From Mucidula mucida (taxonomy: Eukaryota; Basidiomycota; Agaricomycetes; Agaricales; Physalacriaceae): a DNA stretch of 64,000 nt. The stretch spans positions 91,032 to 155,031 of the forward strand of contig JADNYV010000077.1 of assembly GCA_015501055.1 (NCBI GenBank). Reading direction: 5' to 3'. The position numbers and the translations under genes are program-made. Positions 55,736 through 64,000 of the stretch are shown piece by piece. The notes beneath the pieces are model-generated. The model saw only the letters and a program-made list of their open reading frames with translations, made no database searches and was not told the origin of the DNA. The first letter of the stretch is position 1; the number at the start of each line of letters is the position of its first letter.

Positions 55736-56861
55736 TCATAAGAAACGCGGACTGCGGCGTCTTTGTGTAGGAATTGCATCATCCGTTGAGGAGGATATCT
55801 GGGAGATTTTGCGTTTCCTGCCCGACGTCGACTTTCGAGTCACAGGAGCAGGAATTTGCGAAGTCTGCTTCCTCGTAGAGACTTCGGATTTTTTTGAGCG
55901 CGGGGTGCCGATGTCTTTGCCCGATTAGACGACTTCAAAGACTCGGATGATGCCGGCGGTGACTGTATCCGCACTCGCCTTGCATCTCGCGGCGCAGCAG
56001 ATGCGGGGCCTGATTCTGCGACGGCGACATCATTTGATTGGTCGGTCCTCAGCTGATGTTCCACTCGCGGACGGTCTACAATAACGGATGGGATCCTCCG
56101 GGCGGGAAAGTGTGATGCAAGCGTGTTGCCCAAGAAAGAGAGGTAGACGAACATATTCAGAGCATGATCGGCATAGTACACCATTATGACATCGTCCCCA
56201 AGCAGCGTGAGATGCTTCGTGCCAGACAGCGAGCCGCGAGCGACGCAATGTGCAAGAGAAGGGAATACAAAACAGGGGTGTAACGTTGTGCGAATGACGG
56301 GGAAGTCGGAATAGGGAGATTCATATGGTTCCGAGCGTGCATAGAAAGACTTTCCAGGCTGCTCGACACCCATGAACCTGTATTTATAGAACGGTTTTAT
56401 GGGGATTGCCTATTCAAAATCAGCAAGCAGGAAGGCCGTGCAAGAGATCGACGTACATCCGTGAACTTGGTACGATTTTGTGTTCCTTTGGCATGGTTAT
56501 CCAGGAAAAGATCACGCATAATCTGTAGATCTTGTCTCGACGGAATGAGCGCCCATTGCCCCTCTTTCAACAACTCAACCATATCGGATCGCACTGGCGG
56601 TGGTTCAGGATTGGACAAACCAGACAAGACACGTAGCTCACCTTCTGCGCGCAGAAGATCTGTCCCAGAATACTTTGTTATGCCGCCACGTTCCAATCCC
56701 AGACAATACTCAATCTCGTCGAGCTGACACATCATGAGTTCAGTCAAATCACGTCCGCAGAGAACACGTACCAGGTCACTATTGTTGACGAACTCGTATT
56801 TTACGAGCTCGTCAGCTTCTGGCTGCGTAGTTACATCCCGTAGAGATATATAGGACGACAT
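55736..56861 (-). pseudogene. K2: HNH-fold-like protein without HNH residues, one frameshift
   Basis: Minus strand: exon 1 56861-56457, intron 56456-56410 (47 bp), exon 2 from 56409. Starts MSSYISLRDVTTQPEA. Blocks shared with K1: LDEIEYCLGLERG, QWALIPSRQDLQIM, NRTKFTD before the intron, SDFPVIRTTLHPCF, and FVYLSFLGNTLASHFPARR. At an A7 run near 55890 the frame is off by one: as it stands it ends at 55840, but the next frame encodes GRKRKISQISSS and RRRSPRFL, matching the K1 tail, and ends at 55736. That indel may be a sequencing error, so K2 could be intact. No HNH residues. Function unknown. Confidence 0.72.
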
Positions 56862-57302
56862 GATGGGATTTTGTAAATCGTTTGAGAGGCGTGATGGTGG
56901 TGTGGATCATGTTGTTGTTGTGACTGTAACGGTCGCGTGATGTTTCCGTTTCTCCGAACTTCAAAGGGTTGTCGCCTCCCTGTCACTGCTTCGTGCAGTG
57001 TCCTCTCGATTCATGCGACGAAATCGTTCCGCATTGAAAAACTTTTCTAAGAGTTTCCAAGCAAGGACATCGATGAACCGCCTTCTGCCAGCGCCAACCC
57101 AGCGCCCCACTAGCATTATTTCTTTTCGCTGATACCAAAGGACGATCAGAAGATCAGGGCTTCAACACCGCCTCTTGTTCCCAGAATGTGCTCGGCCAAT
57201 GGCTATCATCACTGAACTGTCAACTAACCCCATATCAAACAACAATAACACTCGGCTATTCCGATATAAGATGAACCAGATTCCCCCCTGTTTATACTCG
57301 AC
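56862..57302. promoter_or_regulatory. Bidirectional region between K2 and L2
   Basis: 441 bp between divergent starts, in the same arrangement as K1/L1. No clear TATA box; no other feature recognised. Confidence 0.45.
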
Positions 57303-59046
57303 ATGGCCTCTCCAGTCGCTTCCGCAGACGTTGCCGGCTCTGCCTCTCATCCAATCACTTCATCGTTGCCAGGGCCTGTGCCACCAACCGCCAACCACGA
57401 CTTCGTCCCGGAACTCAACGACGATGACGATGACGTGTTTCTTGCAACGCCACAAGACCCGAACTTACAACGTACGATGGGACTACAGCTACCTTGCATC
57501 CAATCTACACCGAATATCAGAGATCCCGTCGCCGAAAAGCGTAATTCTGCGGCCACCCGTGAGCGTGCCGCAACGGCTGCACCAGCAGGTACTCGTTGTG
57601 TACTGACTCAGGAGCCGAACGAAAAGGGTGGCACGGTCCAGGCTGCCCATGCGATTCCACGAAGCTGGCAAAAGTCTCTGCCAGAGCGGGTATGGTTCAA
57701 TCGGCTTCTTCCTACTCGTCACATTAATGGCGGTTTCGTTACAGATTCGAAGTCTAGAGTATCATTTAGGTTTCCCCAAGGCTAAGACTTTGAATCTTGA
57801 CACCCGCTGGAACATCATGTTTTGTGAGCAAGGTCGATAATCGTCGTACTATCGTAGCTGATTTTTCGAAGTGCTCGTGATATACCATTTATTCTACGAT
57901 CACGGTGGATTCATCTTTGTTCCGTCCATGGAAATCATCGATGCCATTTATCAATTCACCATCGAAAATCTGAGGCTTGGAGCGGCAAAGAAGGACTTGG
58001 TCTTCTTTCTCACCGTAAGTGCGGCATTTTCTACGTCGTGCATCGACTTACCAGTTCTAGGCTTTCAAAACGCCCCCCGAAGGATGGCAGTATGATACGC
58101 TTCCTGTCAAGATGTCTGCGTATCATTCGATCTTTCGTAAGATGTTGGAGTTTGGCGATGCGACTCGCCGCCTCGAGAACTGACGAGAAGTTTCCTTTCT
58201 TAGTCAGCTGCTCAGTCAGCCAGTAGAAGTAGAATTTTGTAGAACCTTCCAGTATATTTTGCATGTAGTATATAAGCTGAATCCATTCTCGCCGGTAGAG
58301 CATCTGTTTGCTCTAACGCAAGCTAACCCAACGGTATTGCGCGATTGCAAGCACTCACTAAAATATCAACCTCGCTCCCTTTACCCCATTTATTCTAACA
58401 TAAGACGTTGCACAAAGTTGACCGCAACGGGAAGACAGAGTACGAAGACACAGCCAAATACCGGCGCTTCAAGTACCCGTTTCACACCCTCCCCTTGGTG
58501 CACATACACGTCAATCCTTGCCTCATGATTATTAGTGCATGGCATACGATCAATAAGCTGCCTCCCGTCTCCGTTTGGACGCCAGAACAACTGGTTATAA
58601 CCCAGAAGATCCGACGAATTGTCAACTTCTGGCTAGGTCCAGCACCCGATGACTTCCAGGCTGACCCTAGTGTTGACCGTCCAATGGCTGACCCGGGGGA
58701 AGTCCACGGTGACGAGGACCACCACGAAGATACTTTGGATGTCCCTCTCGGGTTAGTCCCCAACTTTTCAACACACGAGCCAACTTACTTACGGCTACAC
58801 AGGGCCCAGACCGATCGACCAGCTAACGACGCCTTGAATGCAGTAGCTGGTCCATCGACTTTTCCATACACTCGGGGAGAGACAACAAATACCGAGAACG
58901 CGGCCGCACCATCATCCCAGTCGGCGACGCAGGAGTCTTCCAATACCGAAAATCCTCAACGCTCCAAGCGTAAGCTGCCAGTCGCGTCTGACGGAAATGA
59001 TGGAAATACAGTTACACACGCCTCGAAGCGTGCAAGGAATCGTTAA
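57303..59046 (+). pseudogene. L2: HNH-nuclease-like protein, split by a solo LTR
   Basis: Exons 57303-57689, 57745-57823, 57872-58014 and 58061-59046; introns 55, 48 and 46 bp. Exon 4 is interrupted by a 258-bp solo LTR at 58143-58400. Without it the gene is one frame of 443 residues. HNH-type layout: CVLTQEPNEKGG, VQAAHAIPRSW (first His), LNLDTRWNIMFL (Asn), then IYHLFYDHGGFIFVPS (last His). The C-terminal module has YPFHTLPLVHIHVNPCL and a disordered tail ending SKRARNR, probably nuclear. HNH nucleases cut DNA with one metal ion; the target here is unknown. It is the clean reference for repairing the L1 model. Confidence 0.78.
58143..58400 (+). repeat. Solo LTR inserted in exon 4 of L2
   Basis: 258 bp with TGTTGG..CTAACA ends, flanked by TAAGA (58138-58142, 58401-58405), with a TATATAAG box at 58269-58276. 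Removing it and one TAAGA restores IFRKTLHKV, matching IFCKTLRRV in L1. Not closely similar to the other LTRs in the window. Confidence 0.85.
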
Positions 59047-60022
59047 CGTACATTCCGACTGACAGGACATTTTGCTTACTTACGATACCACGCAATACAT
59101 ATTCTCGGGGGCCGTGGCATGGAATAATAATCACGTTGAGATGCCGGTTCTCAACGTCCATGTTCTTTTCCTTTATCAACTTGATCAAGTGCTCTGCGAC
59201 GTCTGACTGGGCACAATCGTAATGTATAACTCGTCGCTTGAACAGCAACCCCGTGAATGCCATGCTTCTTCTTTCTCAAGTGGTTGGACGCACAGGATAC
59301 CATGTTCTTCTTCACTTAAATTCATCAAGAGCTGCCGTTGTCCCGAGGCACGAGCCCGTAGGCAATACCTTCCAAGATGCCAAATGCTATGGTTATCTAT
59401 ACCGTGTGACTGGGCGCACGCGTGGTGCAGAAATGGATGTACCAACAATGGCCTGGATTCCATTCGTTTTCTTCTTCATGTGCTCTACAACGTGCGCCTG
59501 GACATACTCATGGTGCAGAACTAGGCGGTCAACGGGAAATCGCATGAATACCATCCATCTTCTTTCTCAGTGGCTGGACATACAGGATATCACGCGGCAG
59601 TGTATATCAGTCTTGAAAGCATCCCGCTACTAGACATCGCTTGCTGATCAGATCGAACACCAACACAGGCTCTCGTCCTACACTGAGACTTTGAATTATG
59701 GCCATCGCTTCAATACAAACATCGCGATAGATTTGGCGGGTAAGATTCAGGCTCTAGCAGTCTTTGAAGTGTATCTGACTTGTCGGCAGTGCGCAGATGT
59801 ATTTCGGAAGGCGACATATTTTTCCGCTTGATATTCCCGGGCAAGTATAAAGAGCAACTGGAGCTCAGGGCAGTTCCTCATTCTTTTCGTTCCCTCGACG
59901 GACCCGTCTTTTGTTTCTTCTTCTTCTTCTTCTTGGGTTCCGTTCAATCCTTTTCATCTTCTTCTTTTCGTGTCTTTTTCTTTGCTTTTTCGACACACCT
60001 TTTACGCTCTACTTCTTTCATC
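59047..60022. other. Gene-free stretch with a decayed direct repeat
   Basis: CTTCTTTCTCAAGTGGTTGG (about 59268) recurs as CTTCTTTCTCAGTGGCTGG (about 59561), each followed by ACAGGATA. CT-rich DNA from 59900 is the likely promoter of the next gene. Confidence 0.4.
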
Positions 60023-60942
60023 ATGTTTTTCGGGACGACACTCGCTCTTCTCTCTGGCGCTTCAGCCGTTCTCGCCTTTGTGCCTCCTCCAGTCATAATG
60101 CAGAGGGATGTCACGTCTACTTCGTCAGTCTTTATCTACCCATTCCTCTCTATCCACTGACGTCGTCATTTCAGTCGTTGCAGCACTGATCTAAGCAAAG
60201 AACGTCGAGAGGCTGCTGAGAAGCACTTCCTCGCCGCCAAGGCGCAAGCTACGCCTCGCGGGGACCTCAAGACAGGGCCTATTCCCATCTTTTGGAATGT
60301 CATTTACGAGAACACTACGTACCAAGGCGGATACCTCGAGTAAGCTTGAGTGCGATTTTGAGTGAGCCTGTTGAGAATAATTTGATCCTCGCAGCGCAGA
60401 GCAAATCGCTGCTCAGATCGACGTTTTGAATGCCGATTTTGGGAGCGCTGGTGTATCATGGCAGCTCGCCGATATCGCATACTCCGAGAACAAGGAGTGG
60501 TTCCAAAGTGTGGCCCACGGGTAAGTTGTCATTGCGTATGGTCCGCTTGTCGCTCATCGTGTTGACCGCCATAGAACCGCCATGCATGACGATATGAAGA
60601 CTGCTCTTCGCCAAGGAGATGCAGCCACGTTGAACGTCTACAGTGTCGGGTTTGTACAATCACTTTTCTTAGTATTGCAAAACCTAACGTGCCGTGACTT
60701 ATAGTTTCTTCGGCAGCGATATCCTAGGATATGCTACTTTCCCTGAGGATTATTCGCGGAAGCCCTGGGATGATGGTATCGTACTGAAATGGACTTCGCT
60801 TCCCGGCGGTGTCCTCGAGAAGTACAACCTCGGCAAGACCCTTACTCACGAAGCCGGCCACTGGGTTGGGGGGCACCACAAAAGTGCCGTGGCCGCTACC
60901 GTGCTACCGTGCACGCTACCGTGGCCGCTACCGTGGCCGTAG
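60023..60942 (+). pseudogene. Secreted M43-type metalloprotease, truncated in the zinc motif
   Basis: Exons 60023-60123, 60175-60339, 60395-60520, 60575-60649 and 60705-60942; four introns of 51-55 bp; 234 residues. Signal peptide MFFGTTLALLSGASAVLAF. Then SKERREAAEKHF, IPIFWNVIYENTTYQGGYL, QIDVLNADFGSAGVSWQL, DDMKTALRQG, TLNVYSVGF, LGYATFPEDY and the zinc site LTHEAGHWVGGHH. In pappalysin-like (M43) proteases the motif is HExxHxxGxxH and a Cys-rich part with the Met-turn follows. Here the frame runs into a GCTACCGTG minisatellite right after HH and stops, so about a third is missing. Probably inactive. Confidence 0.8.
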
Positions 60943-60998
60943 CCGCTACTGTGCATCATTACCGTGCATCACTGCCGTGATGGACCCTGTTACCGTGG
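60887..60998 (+). repeat. Minisatellite of GCTACCGTG-like units
   Basis: Irregular units (CCGCTACCGTGG, GCTACCGTGCAC, TTACCGTGCATC) immediately after the zinc motif of the metalloprotease; it supplies the abnormal C-terminus. Confidence 0.8.
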
Positions 60999-62950
60999 CA
61001 TGCAGCGTTACACAGACATGGTCACACTGTGACTTGAAGGCGTAACGCTGCTATGGCGCGATCGCAGCTTGCCTCTCATCCATCACCATCCATCACAACG
61101 AGCCTATGTAAACCATGAATATATCTAGTTTTCTTCTTCTCCAGCCTGTAGTTTATATGGAATAGCCTTTGCCACAGATTTCAGTTTGTTTCGCTCATCC
61201 GTTGCGATTCCATTACACGAACTTGGCTTCTCTCAAAATGTACCGCGAGACGCTTTTTAGAACTCGAGACGTATGGTGGGCCTGTCAGGGTCTTATTGTC
61301 CGTATATTCATCCCAATGGCTTTTAAGATTAAAGAAAGGATATTGTACATGTTTGAATAGGTTTACTCAACAAAATGTTCGCTCTTCTCTCCCTCCTATC
61401 TCTTCTTCCCGCTACAGTGGCAATCGGAACACCTTTCAGTCAAGTAACATGAACAACTGGTGGTGGAAGTGCTTCCACAGCTACACCTTCCACCCTCCTC
61501 CTTGGCAGAGTTGAGGAGGTGGCTAAGTGATAGCACAAACGGTGTGCACCATGGTGCTGACTTTGGTGTTTGAGTCTACATCGAATTGAAGTGATTGCTG
61601 AGGGGCGCAATGAACCCTCAAAGGGTGGGGACAAATCGGACGCTGTGACTAGCACAGCGGCATACTACACTGCCGGCCTCACACCTCTTAAAGATCACTC
61701 GACAAGTTGAGATAATACCTGTGACCTTAGGCGAATCCAATAGGGTAGCTAGGAGCCGACTTGGAGAGGTCGTTGCAGTGACTACATGTCTCAAAACTTG
61801 AGGGTGAATCTACATAGGCACAAGAAGTAAGTAGGGCGGGTATAAAAAACATTACTGGCACGATGTAGTGAACATAGAGCAGAACTATAAGAAACACATC
61901 TAGTGGCGACGTGGCAAGAGCTGTGTCATGCAAGACATCACCAGCATGGCTCAGCATCAACCCGGCATGAGAGATAGTAAACCGTGTTCTCAAGCCATCA
62001 TAAGAAACAATTATATATCAGGCCATCATAAGGGGATTGATGAGCGAGACTGAGAAAAAAGACGCAAGCGAGTGTGCAAGCACAAGTAAATAGCAAGCCA
62101 AAGCAACAAGTTGATTAGTACAAAATGGCCAAAGGCATGATAAGAACTTACCCTCATTGTTACTGTGTTTACGCGTTGTTCAAGATTGAGCTTGGAAGGG
62201 CAAGCCATTTTATATGCCCCATGAGGCCCTGTTCAGCTCAACAACTCAAGGCTGTTGTGTCAGGAATCAAGACGTTGTTGTGGGGTCCGGATTGAATACA
62301 GCAAGCTGCCAGGAGCAATCCCACGGCTAAAGGATGTCAGACCTATAGAGTTAGGAGCTAAAGGAAGTTCAGAGTGCCAGACAGCGGTGGACATACCTTT
62401 ATGCACCTAGTCTCTGCTCTAATGACAATGCCTGATCAACGACAAAGAGACGAGAGTTAAACGGTAACGCCGGTGTAACAGGTCATCACGCACCTGTCAC
62501 CCTATGCAGTAAGGATAACATGTTATCCTACTGTTCCTACAGGGCATGATAACCTGTTGTTTCCTGTTGCTTACCTGGGCTTATCCTGGCTGGTGCGGCG
62601 GGTGCTGGGGCGTACTCGGCGGGTTCTCGGCACCATGGCATGGTGGCAGGAGCTCGGGGAACCCCGAGATGGGGTAGTAGCCGGGTAGAAATGCGTGGAT
62701 GCGTGGCGCAGTTGCCGGGTAGGTCAGGGGGGGGTCCGGCTATTGATTGCAGCTGTATTGCCGGTTGCTCTCAATACGAGCGGGCCCATATCCGGATTCG
62801 GCACCCGTCCCGTGACGCTTACTGCGCCACATACCCGTTACATTCCCGGGGTGCAAATTGGCACTTCCTCAGCATGGCGGGATGGCTTATTGGGACTTAG
62901 ATATTTATTTAGATTTATTTAATGAATTTTAGTGCTATTTTTACCGCCCC
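60999..62950. other. Gene-poor stretch with a possible signal-peptide fragment
   Basis: At 61375 a short frame reads MFALLSLLSLLPATVAIGTP, like the start of a small secreted protein, but ends in TGA after 25 codons; the continuation (GGGSASTATPSTLLLGRVEE) suggests a decayed hydrophobin-like gene at most. Nothing else supported to 62950. Confidence 0.35.
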
Positions 62951-63236
62951 CGCCCTTCCAAAACAGGCTACAATTCGAAATCAGCGGGATACAGCGTCCA
63001 TAGCGGCGGACTGCGCGCCTCTATGGCGCTCCAGTCACCTCAGACATCATCAGGGATGTCTCTTATACATTTTCGCTCCAATCCCGCCCCTCCCGCCCGC
63101 CAAAACAGGCTACAATTCGAAATCAGCGGGATGCAGCGCCCATAGCGGCGGACTGCGCGCCTCTATGGCACTACAGTCACCTCAGACATCATCAGGGATG
63201 TCGCTTCCATGTTTTCGCTTCCATCCCGCCTATCCC
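62951..63236 (+). repeat. Two tandem copies of a 142-bp GC-rich unit
   Basis: Each unit contains AAACAGGCTACAATTCGAAA, CATAGCGGCGGACTGCGCG and CACCTCAGACATCATCAGGG. A more diverged piece (GCAGCGGTCATAGTGGCGGG) follows at about 63275. Origin unknown. Confidence 0.8.
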
Positions 63237-63592
63237 GCCCCCGTAATCGCTCTCCAATGTAGGGTGGGGCGGGCTGCAGCGGTCATAGTGGCGGGACGTG
63301 CCTGCTGGCAGCCGTGGCACTCAAAGCTTAATCTTACATGTCCTCCCAGTTGGACTTCCTGTAGCTTCCTGTACGACTACTGGTCCCTGCCACGTCATCC
63401 TCAAATCAAACATCGCCGATATGCCCGGACTCGACTTGGGGCTTGCAACAAAACGTGCATTCTCAACTAAACGGGTCTGAATATTGTACATGCATGTATT
63501 CTAAATGAAATGAAAAAAAAACAGTTAAGACCTACGAGCACGCTGTGTGATGACTGTAAGTAACATAAAACAATTTAAGGAGTAAGGCATAC

Positions 63593-64000
63593 CTTGTTCG
63601 GGATGGTCTTCGCTTTGACACAGTGGCGGACCATGTGGTCGAGAGCCCACGTTACGTCCACCACGGCGAGTTCCCAATCCGCGTGCTCGACAGGTATATC
63701 AATGTCGTCAACCTTGTGATCACCGCAAGTCTCCGCGGCGGCGACAATCCCCTCGCGCCACCAAAGAAGACTTCCCACAACTAAAACCAGCCCGTTCGGC
63801 CCACATTTCTCCTCAAGACCATCCCAGAGCACAGCCTCGCTTTGAACAAGCTGCCCATCGCGGAAACGAGATTCGGGCTGTTGTCCCCGCCACCACTTCC
63901 ACCACATTGTCTTGAAGTTTGTGATGGTCGTCCCAATGTTGACCGTGCGATGCCACTTATGACCACCTTTCAGGAACGCAGCGATGACGGCAGGACATTC
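63593..64000 (-). CDS. Exon of a conserved-looking unknown protein, cut by the window edge
   Basis: Minus strand open from the right edge to a donor site (AACAAG|gtatgc at 63593/63592). Reads CPAVIAAFLKGGHKWHR, VNIGTTITNFKTMWWKWWRG, then LVQSEAVLWDGLEEKCGPNG and LVLVVGSLLWWREGIVAA, ending DWELAVVDVTWALDHMVR. It is Trp-rich; I have seen similar sequences as hypothetical proteins in Agaricomycetes but know no function. Start and end are outside what can be seen. Confidence 0.6.

Noticed and set aside
44728..59046. A proven toxin-antitoxin or spore-killer system
   Set aside because: Layout is suggestive, but there is no sequence evidence for toxicity or drive, and all four genes carry lesions; kept only as a hypothesis.
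61375..61452. Small secreted protein gene
   Set aside because: Signal-peptide-like start but a stop after 25 codons and no supported splice continuation.
1..64000. CRISPR arrays, bacterial operons, ribosome binding sites, rRNA
   Set aside because: No spaced direct-repeat arrays or rRNA cores seen; the DNA is eukaryotic with spliceosomal introns.

Overview
The window looks like nuclear DNA of a mushroom-forming basidiomycete (Agaricomycetes). Introns of 43-56 bp with GT..AG ends are common. There are intron-containing nuclear tRNAs, F-box-like proteins of the agaricomycete kind, a DUF6699 protein, HNH-type proteins, a secreted M43 metalloprotease and chromodomain Ty3/Gypsy elements. It is an accessory, transposon-rich region: about a third is mobile DNA and many host genes are broken. 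I cannot name the species.

Layout. 1-6378: Gypsy chromovirus copy A on the minus strand, 3' LTR cut by the window edge. 6858-15616: an unknown two-exon gene with a Cys/His cluster, two broken F-box/LRR genes, one intact small F-box-like gene and a broken divergent paralogue. 15942-29928: seven tRNA genes (3 Asn, 3 Gly, 1 Tyr, all with introns), a pair of paralogous unknown nuclear-looking genes in opposite orientation (17841 and 26537), a third broken F-box gene and a GH79 fragment. 30096-31162: a likely p31comet (MAD2L1BP) homologue. 31314-32829: a 681-bp fold-back element, a tRNA-Gly relic and a MITE. 32837-40659: Gypsy copy B on the plus strand, with a 1.3-kb hAT-type element nested in its 3' LTR. 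41237-43872: an unknown gene and a DUF6699 gene.

44728-59046 is the most interesting part. A divergent gene pair occurs twice in tandem: K (minus strand) and L (plus strand). L encodes an HNH-nuclease-like protein. K is a homologue that keeps the same fold region and one intron position but lacks the HNH residues. Three different elements have landed in the L genes, each with a clear target-site duplication: a Ty1/Copia element in an intron of L1, a 2.4-kb palindromic TIR element at the L1 stop codon, and a solo LTR in an exon of L2. All four genes also carry a frameshift or an insertion.

59047-64000 holds an M43 metalloprotease that breaks off inside its zinc motif, GC-rich tandem repeats, and one exon of a conserved unknown gene running off the right edge.

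The Gypsy elements show two readable mechanisms. The primer binding site is an exact 11-nt complement of the predicted transcript 5' end (Tf1-type self-priming). The gag stop sits in the loop of a hairpin 5 nt after an in-frame G GGT TTT heptamer, so pol is probably reached by -1 frameshifting. Many one-base indels in genes may be real decay or uncorrected assembly errors, and this matters for every pseudogene call.
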